Source of the DNA: Stenotrophomonas sp. MYb238
GTDB lineage: Bacteria > Pseudomonadota > Gammaproteobacteria > Xanthomonadales > Xanthomonadaceae
Direction: 5' to 3'
DNA: 64,000 nt
NCBI RefSeq assembly: GCF_009496535.1
Contig: NZ_WIDL01000008.1
Coordinates: 1-64,000, forward strand
The notes below the pieces were generated by a model that ran no database searches, had not been told where the DNA came from, and was given only the letters and a program-made list of their open reading frames with translations. Positions within the stretch are counted from its first letter, which is position 1. The number at the start of each line of letters is the position of its first letter. The translations under genes were made by a program, and so were the position numbers. This document shows, piece by piece, positions 1 to 10,177 of the stretch.

Positions 1-831
1 GCCCGCCCGCTGCAGCCATTCCTGCAGCGGCGCATCCAGCTGTGCCAGCCCGGCATCGACTTCGCCGGCCGGCAGCGCCGCCAACGCCGGCGGCACCAGC
101 GATTCCACCTTCACCTGCTCCGCTTCCAGCGCGATGCCGGCCGCGCGCGCCAGGATCAGCAGCTTGCGGCGCACGTCCTCGCCGGACAGGTCGATGCGCG
201 GATCCGGCTCGGTATAGCCGGCCGCCGCCGCCTCGCGCACGCAGGCCGAGAACGGCCGGCTGCCGTCGTAACGATGGAACAGCCAGGCCAGCGAACCGGA
301 CAGCACGCCTTCGACGGCATGCACCTGGTCGCCGCCGGCCACCAGCGCGCGGATGCTGGACAGCAGCGGCAGGCCTGCGCCGACCGTGGCCGCATCGCCA
401 TAGCGCACGCCGCCGGCGGCCACCAGCCCGCCGATCTGCCGCGCGCGCGCCAGCGTGGTGCCGTTGCCCAGCTTGTTGGCGGTGACCACGTGGATGCCCC
501 GCGCCAGCCAGTGCGCGTGCTCGGCGGCCACGTCCTCGCTTGCGGTGGCATCGACCACGATGTCGCCGGCCTGCAGGCGCCCGGCTTCCTCAGGGTGCGC
601 CGGCGCATCGCCCTGCCGGTCGGCGAGGCGGGCGCGCGACAGCACGGCCTCGGGAGCGTCGCCGCAGGCCAGCGCGACGCGTGAGTTCGCCACCACGTGC
701 AGCGACGGCAGCTCGATCTGCCGCTGCCGCAGGGCCTGGTAGCGGGCCACGAAGGCCGAACCGACGATACCGGTGCCCAGCAGCGCGAGCCGCGCCTGCG
801 CTGCCGTCCGCGGACGCAGCTGCGCGCTCAT
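1..831 (-). CDS. hom: Homoserine dehydrogenase (3' end outside window)
   Basis: Reduces aspartate semialdehyde to homoserine with NAD(P)H, the branch point to methionine and threonine. The 277 visible residues start with a Rossmann nucleotide-binding loop (LALLGTGIVGSAF, about residues 15-27), continue through VVTANKLGNG and end before the C-terminus, which lies beyond base 1. The protein starts directly at the dehydrogenase domain, so no aspartokinase domain is fused to its N-terminus. The ATG overlaps the metB stop (ATGA, 828-831), so it is the third gene of metX-metB-hom and probably translationally coupled. Placement after metX and metB suggests it supplies homoserine for methionine synthesis and falls under the same upstream riboswitch. 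Family identity is confident; the C-terminal part cannot be checked. Confidence 0.85.
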   Translation of the reverse strand, partial: MSAQLRPRTAAQARLALLGTGIVGSAFVARYQALRQRQIELPSLHVVANSRVALACGDAPEAVLSRARLADRQGDAPAHPEEAGRLQAGDIVVDATASEDVAAEHAHWLARGIHVVTANKLGNGTTLARARQIGGLVAAGGVRYGDAATVGAGLPLLSSIRALVAGGDQVHAVEGVLSGSLAWLFHRYDGSRPFSACVREAAAAGYTEPDPRIDLSGEDVRRKLLILARAAGIALEAEQVKVESLVPPALAALPAGEVDAGLAQLDAPLQEWLQRAG

Positions 832-2072
832 GCATCCACCGTTTTTCGCTGGGCGTCGAGGCCGCGCTCGGCCAGCACGCGCGCGGCGCGCAGCAGGCCC
901 GCCTGCAGGTCGGCCACCAGGTCCTCGCTGGCCTCGATGCCGACCGACAGCCGCAGCAGGCCATCGCTGATGCCGGCCTTGGCGCGCGCTTCGGGCGTCA
1001 TCGCCGCATGGGTCATGGTGGCCGGATGCGCGACCAGGCTCTCCACGCCGCCCAGCGATTCGGCAAGGGTGAAATAGCGCAGGCCCTCGGCGAAGGCGCG
1101 CACCGCCGCGTGCGGGTCGGCGCCTTCGCACTGTGCCAGTTCGAAGGACAGCATCGCGCCGAAACCCTTCTGCTGGCGCGCGGCCACCGCGTGGCCCGGA
1201 TGCGATTCCAGCCCCGGGTAATAGACGTTGGCAACCACGTCGCTGGCGGCCAGCACCTCGACCAGCGCGCGGGTGTTCTCCTGGTGCACGCGCAGGCGCG
1301 CATCGAGCGTGCGCAGGCCGCGCAGGGTCAGGAAGGCATCGAACGGCGAGCCGGTCAGGCCCAGCGCGTTGGCCCACCACACCAGCTGCTGGTGCACCTC
1401 GGGCTCGCGCGCGATCACCGCGCCGCCGACCACGTCGCTGTGGCCGTTGACGTACTTGGTGGTCGAGTGCAGCACCAGGTCGGCGCCGAAGGCGATCGGA
1501 TTCTGCAGCGCCGGCGACAGGAAGGTGTTGTCGACCACGACCTTGGCGCCGGCCCTGTGCGCGGCGTCGATCACGAAGCGCAGGTCGGTGATGCGCAGCA
1601 GCGGGTTGGACGGGGTCTCCACCAGCACCAGCTTCGGCCCCTGCGCCAGCGCCTCGGCGAGCGCGCGCGGGTCGGTCAGGTCGGCGGTGATCAGCTCAAA
1701 GTGGCCCTTGGCCGCCAGCGCGTTGAACAGCCGCCAGCTGCCGCCGTACGCGTCGTGCGGCACCACCAGCTTCTCGCCGGGCTGCAGCAGCGCGTTGAGC
1801 ACCAGGTTGATCGCGCCCATGCCGGTGGAGGTGATGACGCCGCCGGCGCCGCCTTCCAGCTCGGCCAGCGCCTCGCCCAGCAGGTCGCGGGTCGGGTTGC
1901 CGCTGCGGGTGTAGTCGTACTGGCGCTTGTTGCCGAAGCCGTCGAAGCTGAAATTGGACGACAGCACGATCGGCGGCGTCACCGCGCCGAAGGCGGTATC
2001 GCGGTCGATGCCGGCACGCACGGCCGCGGTGGCGCGGCAACAGGACACATCGGAAGCGGTGGACAGGCTCAT
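828..2072 (-). CDS. metB: Cystathionine gamma-synthase / O-succinylhomoserine sulfhydrylase
   Basis: PLP enzyme of the Cys/Met metabolism family that replaces the acyl group of O-acylhomoserine with cysteine (or sulfide) in methionine biosynthesis. The 414-residue protein has the family's YTRSGNPTRD motif near residues 54-63, SNPLLRITD near 155, and the PLP-lysine motif LHSTTKYVNGHSD with Lys about 206. Length fits the family. The start at 2072 is chosen because its ATG overlaps the metX TGA (ATGA); a much longer open frame upstream is only the shadow of metX. The gene overlaps hom downstream by the same ATGA arrangement. Sequence alone does not settle cystathionine synthase against direct sulfhydrylase activity. 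Confidence 0.93.
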   Translation of the reverse strand: MSLSTASDVSCCRATAAVRAGIDRDTAFGAVTPPIVLSSNFSFDGFGNKRQYDYTRSGNPTRDLLGEALAELEGGAGGVITSTGMGAINLVLNALLQPGEKLVVPHDAYGGSWRLFNALAAKGHFELITADLTDPRALAEALAQGPKLVLVETPSNPLLRITDLRFVIDAAHRAGAKVVVDNTFLSPALQNPIAFGADLVLHSTTKYVNGHSDVVGGAVIAREPEVHQQLVWWANALGLTGSPFDAFLTLRGLRTLDARLRVHQENTRALVEVLAASDVVANVYYPGLESHPGHAVAARQQKGFGAMLSFELAQCEGADPHAAVRAFAEGLRYFTLAESLGGVESLVAHPATMTHAAMTPEARAKAGISDGLLRLSVGIEASEDLVADLQAGLLRAARVLAERGLDAQRKTVDA

Positions 2073-3097
2073 GCGTTTTCTCCGGGAAGGCGTAGGGCGT
2101 TGGCGAGGATCGCGTCGATGCGATCGGTTTCTTTCAGGAAGGCGTCGTGGCCGTAGGGCGAGCGCAGCACGCGCAGGCTGCCGCGCGTGCCCAGGCCCTC
2201 GACCAGCGAGACGAGGTCGGACAGCGGCACCAGGCGGTCGCCCTCGACCGCGACCACCAGCGTCGGCACGCTGACGGCGGCCGGATCGACGCGGTGCAGG
2301 TCGATGGATTCGGACAGGCGCAGGTAGGCGTCGACGCGGGTGCGCGCCACGTACTGCGCGCCGGCGGCGTCGAGATAGTCCTCGGCGGCCACGCGCACGC
2401 GGCCGTTCACCACCTCCGGCGCGGCGTCGAAGCGCTCGCCGAATTCCTCGGGGGTGCGGTAGCTGAGCATGGCGAACTGGCGCGCCAGCGCCAGCCCGTG
2501 GGTTTCGGCGCATTGCAGCTGGCCGAGCGCGACCGCGCGCCGCTGCAGCGCGCGCCAGGCCGAGGCGTAGGGATGCGGGCGGTGCGCGCCGCTGACCGCG
2601 ACCAGCCGGACCAGCCGCTGCGGGTGGCGGATCGCCATCTGCAGGCCGACCAGCGCGCCGTAGGAATAGCCGACGTAGCCATGCAGGCAGTCGATGCCCA
2701 GCGCGTCGAGCAGCGCGGCGATGGCGTCGGCCTGGTCGGCGGTGTCGATCGGCACGTCGAGGTCGCCGTCCGCGCCGATGAAATCGAAACCGAGCAGGCG
2801 CCGGCGCTGCGGGTCCAGCGCGCGGCCGCAGCCGACCAGCCCTTCGGCCCAGCCCTTCTCGCCGAACACGGCATTGGCGGCCAGGTGGCGGTGCGCGGAA
2901 ATACCGCCGGCCACCAGCACCACCGGCGCGTCCGCCCTGCCGACCAGTTCGTAGCGCAGGCGCAACACGCGCGTGCCGGCATGGCGCATCGCCAGGCGTA
3001 GTTCGATTTCCCCGCGAACGGCAGCGACGGCATGCGACCCGCCCTCGGGCGCGGCGGCCGGAAATTCTCGGGTGGCGGTGGCGGTGGCGAAACTCAT
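2069..3097 (-). CDS. metX: Homoserine O-succinyl/acetyltransferase, MetX type
   Basis: Alpha/beta-hydrolase-fold acyltransferase that activates homoserine for methionine synthesis. The 342 residues show the nucleophile elbow GYSYG (Ser145), a charge-relay Asp in VEGDRLVP (Asp287) and His in SPYGHDAF (His317), the expected MetX triad. It is first gene of metX-metB-hom and follows a SAM-I riboswitch by about 70 bases. MetX-fold enzymes from Xanthomonadaceae are, to my recollection, often succinyltransferases, and some relatives acylate serine instead. The acyl donor cannot be read from the motifs, so the call covers both. The start at 3097 gives a full-length enzyme; the ribosome binding site in front of it is weak. 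Confidence 0.88.
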   Translation of the reverse strand: MSFATATATREFPAAAPEGGSHAVAAVRGEIELRLAMRHAGTRVLRLRYELVGRADAPVVLVAGGISAHRHLAANAVFGEKGWAEGLVGCGRALDPQRRRLLGFDFIGADGDLDVPIDTADQADAIAALLDALGIDCLHGYVGYSYGALVGLQMAIRHPQRLVRLVAVSGAHRPHPYASAWRALQRRAVALGQLQCAETHGLALARQFAMLSYRTPEEFGERFDAAPEVVNGRVRVAAEDYLDAAGAQYVARTRVDAYLRLSESIDLHRVDPAAVSVPTLVVAVEGDRLVPLSDLVSLVEGLGTRGSLRVLRSPYGHDAFLKETDRIDAILANALRLPGENA

Positions 3098-3166
3098 GGC
3101 GGTATCCGGTAAGGAGCAGCCATCGAGCTTCGCGGGCCCGTGTTCGCCGTGCGTGGCACGGATCGA

Positions 3167-3282
3167 ACCATCTTTCGGCGGACACAGTGGTCACCGCAGG
3201 ATTTGGCACCAAACACAGGCGCTTGCGCACCTGCTGGTTGCCCCGGCTTCAAAGGGCCTGTCCCTCTGCCGGTCTCGATGGT
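3167..3282 (-). ncRNA. SAM-I (S-box) riboswitch upstream of metX
   Basis: Read on the minus strand, the leader contains core S-box blocks in the right order: AGAGGGACAGGCCC, TTTGAAGCC, GGGGCAACC, then a GC-rich hairpin, then GGTGCCAAATCCTGC. The closing P1 helix is formed by ACCATC (plus positions 3277-3282) and GATGGT (3167-3172), a perfect six-base pairing. The element sits between a promoter and metX, so it should switch off the operon when S-adenosylmethionine is abundant. The 70 bases to the ATG hold a short hairpin (CCGTGCCACGCACGG region) but no clear terminator with a T-run, so translational control is a possibility. Confidence 0.9.
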
Positions 3283-3288
3283 GGGCAC

Positions 3289-3317
3289 ACGATGCCAGCC
3301 GTTGCCAGCCATGTCAA
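3289..3317 (-). promoter_or_regulatory. Sigma70-like promoter of metX-metB-hom
   Basis: On the minus strand a perfect -35 hexamer TTGACA (3312-3317) is followed after 17 bases by a weak -10 CATCGT (3289-3294). It would start transcription a few bases before the P1 helix of the SAM riboswitch, the expected geometry. The poor -10 lowers confidence. Confidence 0.5.
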
Positions 3318-3397
3318 TCTCTTTATTCGGATGGAGCGATGGAGTTTCCACTGCAACCATGCCGGCATAATCCAGAACCCCTTGCCACCGCCGCCGC

Positions 3398-4213
3398 ATG
3401 CGCCGCCTGCCGCTCCTGCTCCTGTCCGCGACACTCGCCCTGCCCGCCCTGGGCGAATCCCCGGCCTCGCGCTGGCGCCAGGGCTGGGGACTGGCCGGTA
3501 CGGTCGCGGCGGAGAGCGGCATCGACGGCGACGGCCGCTTCGCCAGCCTGACCCTGCAGCGCCGCGCGGGCGGCCATGAAGCGCAGGTACGCAACCTGCT
3601 GGCCGGACCGGTGCAGGTCCGCCTGCGCGCTGGCGACGACGGCATCGCTGCGGTGCTGGCCGCCGGCGAACAGCGCCGCCTGGCGTGGCTGGCCGACGAT
3701 GGCAGCCCGGTCCGCCTGCTGCTCGACGCCTTTCCCGGCGACCCGTCCGCCCGTCCGGCCGATCATCTCTACCGGCTGCCGTTCGACGGCGCGCCGGTCC
3801 GCGTCAGCCAGGGCATCGATGGCCATCGCAGCCACGGCGACGCGCAGAACCGCTACGCGATCGATTTCCCGCTGCCCGAGGGCACGCCGGTCCTGGCCGC
3901 CCGCGCCGGCACGGCGATGCAGGTGGTGTCCGACTCGGCCGGCGAGGGCTGCCTGGTCCGGGTGCTGCACGCCGACGGCAGCATGGCCCTCTACGCCCAC
4001 CTGCAGGCGGGCAGCCTGTCGGTCCGGCCGGGACAGCCGGTCCAGGCCGGGCAACCGCTGGCCCGCTCCGGCAATACCGGCCACAGCACCGGCCCGCACC
4101 TCCACTTCGCCGTGCAGGCCAACACCAGCCTGGCGCTGGCCTCGATTCCGTTCCGCATGGCCGGCCCGCGCGGCGAGTTGCGCTTCGCCCGCCAGACGGG
4201 CGCCCCGCCCTGA
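3398..4213 (+). CDS. Exported M23 family metallopeptidase
   Basis: Likely peptidoglycan endopeptidase or LytM-like protein. Of 271 residues the first 19 or so form a signal peptide (MRRLPLLLLSATLALPALG, cleavage near residue 19-20). The C-terminal half is the peptidase domain: a His and an Asp in SHGDAQNRYAID (about residues 146 and 155), a lysostaphin-type core (GTPVLAARAG, LYAHLQ) and the zinc motif GPHLHF (about residues 232-236). The metal ligands are therefore present and it is probably active in the periplasm. It is divergent from the metX promoter and ends 58 bases before prfC. Substrate and physiological role are not evident from the sequence. Confidence 0.85.
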   Translation: MRRLPLLLLSATLALPALGESPASRWRQGWGLAGTVAAESGIDGDGRFASLTLQRRAGGHEAQVRNLLAGPVQVRLRAGDDGIAAVLAAGEQRRLAWLADDGSPVRLLLDAFPGDPSARPADHLYRLPFDGAPVRVSQGIDGHRSHGDAQNRYAIDFPLPEGTPVLAARAGTAMQVVSDSAGEGCLVRVLHADGSMALYAHLQAGSLSVRPGQPVQAGQPLARSGNTGHSTGPHLHFAVQANTSLALASIPFRMAGPRGELRFARQTGAPP

Positions 4214-4271
4214 GCGGCTATAATCGCCGGCTTCCCTTTCCCAATGCGCGCCCGCCGCGGGCGCAGCCGCC

Positions 4272-5876
<1,605 letters not shown>

Positions 5877-5958
5877 ATGCCGTGCCGCCTGACGCCATCC
5901 GGAACGGGCGCCAGGCGTACGGATGCAGCGGGTGCTGCATTGCGGTAACTTGCCGCCC

Positions 5959-6612
5959 ATGCCTACCGTCGCCCCCCCGCGGCATCATGCCGCCGACATC
6001 CGCGAGGAAATCGCCAGCGCCCTGACCCATGGCCTGGGCGCGGTCACCGCGCTGGGCGCCAGCGCCGTGCTGATCACGCTGGCCGCCATCTACGGCGACG
6101 GCTGGCAACTGGCCAGCGCCATCGTCTTCGGCATCGCGCTGCTGCTGCTCTACACCGCTTCCACCCTGTACCACGCCATCCAGCACCCGGTGGCCAAGGG
6201 CCGGCTGAAGATCTTCGACCACTGCGCGATCTACATCCTGATCGCCGGCACCTATACCCCCTTCACCCTGATCGGACTGCGCGGGCCGTGGGGCTGGGGA
6301 CTGTTCGCGGCGATCTGGACACTGGCCGTCGGCGGGGTGATCTTCAAGCTGTTCTACACCGGCCGCTTCAAGCGCCTTTCGACGCTGATCTACATCGCCA
6401 TGGGCTGGCTGGTGATCGTGGCGATCAAGCCGATGTGGCGCGAACTGGATGGCTTCACCCTCGGCTGGCTGTTCACCGGTGGCGTGTTCTACACGCTGGG
6501 CACCTATTTCTATCACCGCGAATCGGTGCGCTATTCGCATGCCATCTGGCACCTGTTCGTGATCGGCGGCAGCGTCTGCCATTTCGTCTCGGTGACGGCG
6601 CAGATCCTCTAG
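5959..6612 (+). CDS. Hemolysin III / TrhA (PAQR-like) membrane protein
   Basis: Inner-membrane protein of the hemolysin III family, related to eukaryotic PAQR receptors. Its biochemical activity in bacteria is poorly settled. The protein (about 217 residues) has seven hydrophobic segments and conserved family motifs: EEIASALTHGLGAV near the N-terminus, STLYHAIQH, FDHCAIYILIAGTYTPF, and a C-terminal SHAIWHLFVIGGSVCHF. The His and Asp positions match the putative metal site of the PAQR fold. An ATG at 5923 is also possible, but 5959 gives the usual N-terminus; neither has a strong ribosome binding site. Confidence 0.85.
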   Translation: MPTVAPPRHHAADIREEIASALTHGLGAVTALGASAVLITLAAIYGDGWQLASAIVFGIALLLLYTASTLYHAIQHPVAKGRLKIFDHCAIYILIAGTYTPFTLIGLRGPWGWGLFAAIWTLAVGGVIFKLFYTGRFKRLSTLIYIAMGWLVIVAIKPMWRELDGFTLGWLFTGGVFYTLGTYFYHRESVRYSHAIWHLFVIGGSVCHFVSVTAQIL

Positions 6613-6721
6613 TTCCCGATGCGCGCATGCCGGTGCGGGCCACGCCCCGGCAACGGAACCTGCACGCCGCGCGAATGAATGCTTCGCATCGCGTGCACGA
6701 GACGGCGGCAACCATGGCCGC

Positions 6722-8695
6722 GTGAATACTGCACCTGCCCCCGCTGCGCCGCGCACGTCGCGCTGGCGCTTCAGCCGCCCCGGAAAGCGTGGCCAGCGCT
6801 GGCTGGCGGCGTTCGCCCTGCTCGCCGCGGCCATCGTCGTGCTGCTGTTGCTCTGGGACTGGAACTGGTTCAGGGGTCCGGTGGAGCGCATGGTGCAGGC
6901 ACGCACCGGCCGCGCCCTGCACATCGGCAATCTCGATGTCAACCTGGGCCGCACCAGCACCGTGCGCGCCGACCGCATCACCTTCGCCAACGCGCCCTGG
7001 GCGAAACGGCCGGACATGGCCCGCGCCGACCGGGTCGAGATCGACCTGCGCCTGTGGCCGCTGCTTCGCGGCAGCGTGCAGTTGCCGGAGATACGCCTCA
7101 CCCGCCCCGACCTGCTGCTGCAGACCGCCCCCCGGCGCGGCGATCCCGGCAACTGGGCCTTCCTCACCGGCGGCAATGGCGGCCAGTCAGTGCAGCTCAA
7201 GCGCCTGCGCGTGGACGACGGCCGGCTGCAGTTCCAGGACGAAGCCGGTCGTACCGACATCCAGCTCGACGTCCGCAGCGGCACGGCAAAGCAGGCCACC
7301 GCGGCGCCACCGTTGCTGCTGGAGGGCAAGGGACATTGGCGCGGCGCCTCCTTCACCGTGCGCGGCGGCACCGAATCGCCGCTGGAACTGGCCGACAGCG
7401 ACCATCCCTTCCGCCTGCACCTCGATGGCCGCGCTGGCGCCACCCATGCCGTCGCCACAGGCACGCTGACCAATCCGTTCCAGTTGCAGGTGTTCGACCT
7501 GCAGTTGCGGCTCAGTGGCCAGGACCTGGAGGACCTGTATCCGCTGGTCGGGCTCGCCCTGCCTTCGTCGCCGCCGTACCGGCTCGATGGCCGGCTCAAG
7601 CGCGACTACCAGGTCTGGCGCTACGAGAAGTTCAGCGGGCAGGTCGGCGACAGCGACCTGGCCGGCGACGTGCAGATCGACGTGGCCGGCGAACGCCCGC
7701 GGCTGACCGCCGCGCTGGTCTCGCGCCGGCTGGACTTCGACGACCTCGCCGGTTTCGTCGGCGCGCCGCCCAGGACCGGCGACGGCGAGACGGCCAACGC
7801 CGAACAGAAGGCCAGGGCCGCCGCGCTGACGGCCAAGCCCACGGTGCTGCCGGACACGCCCTACGACCTGGCCAAACTGCGGGCGATGGATGCCGACGTG
7901 CGCTGGAAGGCGCAGCGCATCAATTCGCCATCGCTGCCGCTGGACGACATGGATGCCCACCTGCTGCTCGACGACGGCCTGCTGCGCCTGGAACCGTTGA
8001 ACTTCGGCGTGGCCGGGGGCGACATCCGCAGCACCGTGCGCATGGACGCGCGCCGCCCGCAGATCACCACCGCGCTCGACGCCAGCGTGCGCGGCGTGCA
8101 GCTGGGCCAGCTTTTCCCCGATGCCAAGCTCGCCGAACAGGCATCGGGCGGCATCGGCGGGCGGGTGCAGCTGTCCGGCACCGGCAATTCCATCGCCGCC
8201 ATGCTCGGCAGCAGCGACGGCAACGTGGGGCTGGGCATGGGCCGCGGCCACGTCGGCAACCTGCTGATGGAACTGGCGGGACTGGACGTGGCGGAGTCGC
8301 TGAAGTTCCTGTTCACCGGCGACCGCCAGATCCCGCTGCGCTGCGCCTTCGCCGACTTCGGCGTGGAGGACGGCCTGATGGAGGCGCGTTCGCTGGCCTT
8401 GGACACCACCGACACGTTGATCGTGGGCGAAGGCAGCATCAGCCTCAAGCGCGAGGAACTGGACCTGCTGCTGCGGCCCCGGCCCAAGGACAAGAGCATC
8501 CTCGCCCTGCGTTCGCCGCTGCGGATCGGCGGCACCTTCAAGGACCCCTCGTTCCGCCCCGACTTCAAGGCACTGGGCCTGCGTGGCGCCATCGCCCTGA
8601 CCCTGGGCAGCATCACCCCGCCGGCGGCGCTGCTGGCCACCATCGAAACCGGGCCCGGCAAGGACGCCGACTGCGGCGGCCACTACGCGAAGTAG
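6722..8695 (+). CDS. AsmA family protein
   Basis: Large envelope protein of the AsmA group, whose members are thought to span or line the periplasm and take part in phospholipid transport or outer-membrane assembly. The 657-residue protein has a cytoplasmic basic stretch and one N-terminal transmembrane segment (about residues 26-44, LAAFALLAAAIVVLLLLW). An AsmA N-domain follows (ARTGRALHIGNLDVNLGRT, RADRVEIDLRLWPLLRG, LPEIRLTRPDLLLQ), and then repeated beta-rich blocks ending with the family's C-terminal region (ELDLLLRPRPKDKSILALRSPLRIGGTFKDP). The start codon is GTG, with no in-frame ATG that preserves the membrane segment. It stands alone, 110 bases after the PAQR gene. Confidence 0.85.
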   Translation: MNTAPAPAAPRTSRWRFSRPGKRGQRWLAAFALLAAAIVVLLLLWDWNWFRGPVERMVQARTGRALHIGNLDVNLGRTSTVRADRITFANAPWAKRPDMARADRVEIDLRLWPLLRGSVQLPEIRLTRPDLLLQTAPRRGDPGNWAFLTGGNGGQSVQLKRLRVDDGRLQFQDEAGRTDIQLDVRSGTAKQATAAPPLLLEGKGHWRGASFTVRGGTESPLELADSDHPFRLHLDGRAGATHAVATGTLTNPFQLQVFDLQLRLSGQDLEDLYPLVGLALPSSPPYRLDGRLKRDYQVWRYEKFSGQVGDSDLAGDVQIDVAGERPRLTAALVSRRLDFDDLAGFVGAPPRTGDGETANAEQKARAAALTAKPTVLPDTPYDLAKLRAMDADVRWKAQRINSPSLPLDDMDAHLLLDDGLLRLEPLNFGVAGGDIRSTVRMDARRPQITTALDASVRGVQLGQLFPDAKLAEQASGGIGGRVQLSGTGNSIAAMLGSSDGNVGLGMGRGHVGNLLMELAGLDVAESLKFLFTGDRQIPLRCAFADFGVEDGLMEARSLALDTTDTLIVGEGSISLKREELDLLLRPRPKDKSILALRSPLRIGGTFKDPSFRPDFKALGLRGAIALTLGSITPPAALLATIETGPGKDADCGGHYAK

Positions 8696-8709
8696 CCGCC
8701 GTCGCCGGA

Positions 8710-9141
8710 TCAGCCGCCGACGATGTACTGCTGCAGCTGCCCCAGTTCCTGCCGCTGCTGCTCGATCACCGACTTGACCAGGTCGCCGATGGAAATCACG
8801 CCCAGCACCGCGTCGTCCTCGACCACCGGCAGGTGACGGATACGGCGGTCGGTCACCAGTTGCAGGCAATCCTCCACCGTGTCCGTCGGCGTCACCGTGA
8901 CCAGTTCGGCGGTCATGATCGCCGCCACCGGCGTATCGCGCGAGGAGCGGTCGCGCAGCACGATCTTGCGCGCGTAGTCGCGCTCGGAAAGGATGCCGGC
9001 TAGGCGCGCGCCGTCCATCACCAGCACCGCGCCGATGCCCTTCTCGGCCATCAGCCGGATCGCGTCGATCACCGCGCTCTGCGGCGCTACCGCGTGGATC
9101 TCAGGGGACTTGGTCCCGAGCAACTGACGAACGGTCTGCAT
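8710..9141 (-). CDS. CBS-pair domain protein
   Basis: A 143-residue protein consisting almost only of two CBS motifs (about residues 8-60 and 73-128), with the typical GIGAVLVMDGARLAGILSERDYARK and RRIRHLPVVEDDAVLGVISIGDLVK patterns. Such stand-alone CBS pairs bind adenine nucleotides and sense energy state, but their target is rarely known. The chosen ATG at 9141 has a good GGGAGAA ribosome binding site on the minus strand; the longer open frame to 9258 lies inside the upstream glycosyltransferase gene. The first 41 bases overlap the end of that gene, so the two are probably co-transcribed. Confidence 0.88.
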   Translation of the reverse strand: MQTVRQLLGTKSPEIHAVAPQSAVIDAIRLMAEKGIGAVLVMDGARLAGILSERDYARKIVLRDRSSRDTPVAAIMTAELVTVTPTDTVEDCLQLVTDRRIRHLPVVEDDAVLGVISIGDLVKSVIEQQRQELGQLQQYIVGG

Positions 9142-10120
9142 GGCGTTCTCCCGTGCTGGCGGATGCGTGCGATAGTGCCACGCCGGCCGGCCGCCAGGTG
9201 TCAACCAGGTACAGCGGCCGCTGCTTGGCCTCCATGTACAGGCGCCCCAGGTATTCACCGATCAGCCCCAGCGCGATCAGCTGCACGCCACCCAGGAACA
9301 GGATCACCGCCATCATCGTCGGCCACCCCGCGACGCGGTCGCCATACAGCGCCGCCTTGCCCACCACCCAGGCGCCGAAGCCGAATGCCGAAGCGGCGGT
9401 CAGCAGGCCCAGGTAGGTCGCCACGCGCAATGGCGCGGTGGAAAAGCTGGTGATGCCTTCCAGCGCGAAATTCCACAGCTTCCAGAAACCGAACTTGCTG
9501 CGCCCGGCCATGCGCGGCGCACGATGGTACGGCAGCGCCACCCGGCGGAAACCGACCCAGCCGAACAGCCCCTTCATGAAACGCTGCCGTTCGCGCAGCT
9601 GCCGCAGCGCGGCCAGCGCGCGCGGCGACAGCAGCCGGAAATCGCCGGTATCGGCGGGGATGGGCGTTTTCGACAGGCGCCCGATCACCCGGTAGAACGC
9701 CGCCGCGGTGGCGCGCTTGAGCCAGCCCTCGCCGTCGCGCACCAGGCGCGTGCCGTAGACGTCGTCGTGTCCCTGCCGCCACAACGCGACGAACTGCGGG
9801 ATAAGCTCCGGCGGGTCCTGCCCGTCCGCATCCAGGATCAGCGCCGCGCCGTCGTCCACCAGATCCAGCCCGGCGGTGAGCGCGGCCTCCTTGCCGAAAT
9901 TGCGCGACAGGCGCAGCGCGGCCACCTGCGGGTCGGTCGCCGCCAGCTGCTGCATCAACGACCAGGTGGCGTCGGTACTGCCGTCGTCCACGTAGAGCAC
10001 GCGCCCGTCGATGTCCGGCAGGCGCTCGAGCTCGGCGCGGACGCGCGGGTGCAGCAACGGCAGCGCGTCCTGCTCGTTGCAGGCGGCGATGACGATGGTC
10101 AGCCGGTCGCGGGATGTCAT
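9101..10120 (-). CDS. GT2 family polyprenyl-phosphate glycosyltransferase (GtrB/DPM1-like)
   Basis: Transfers a sugar from a nucleotide sugar to a polyprenyl phosphate at the inner membrane. In 339 residues the N-terminal GT-A domain shows IVIAACNEQDALP, the VDDGSTDAT motif (about residues 44-52), SRNFGKEAALTAG and LDADGQDPPELI (DXD-like, near residue 96), then DTGDFRLLS. The C-terminal part holds two transmembrane segments (about residues 233-255 and 267-290). This is the architecture of GtrB, ArnC and similar enzymes. No flippase or glycosyltransferase partner is adjacent, so the sugar and acceptor polymer are unknown. The gene overlaps the CBS gene and is followed upstream by mtgA on the same strand. 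Confidence 0.86.
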   Translation of the reverse strand: MTSRDRLTIVIAACNEQDALPLLHPRVRAELERLPDIDGRVLYVDDGSTDATWSLMQQLAATDPQVAALRLSRNFGKEAALTAGLDLVDDGAALILDADGQDPPELIPQFVALWRQGHDDVYGTRLVRDGEGWLKRATAAAFYRVIGRLSKTPIPADTGDFRLLSPRALAALRQLRERQRFMKGLFGWVGFRRVALPYHRAPRMAGRSKFGFWKLWNFALEGITSFSTAPLRVATYLGLLTAASAFGFGAWVVGKAALYGDRVAGWPTMMAVILFLGGVQLIALGLIGEYLGRLYMEAKQRPLYLVDTWRPAGVALSHASASTGERHADRSSVARDQVP

Positions 10121-10177
10121 GCGCGCATTCTACGGAATCCCGTCGGCAAGCCCGGCCCTCTCCCGCACGCAGCGGCT

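Noticed and set aside
828-3230. An 800-codon minus-strand frame covering metX and metB
   Set aside because: Its first half is metX read out of frame; the genuine metX (2069-3097) and metB (828-2072) overlap by ATGA and each has full family motifs.
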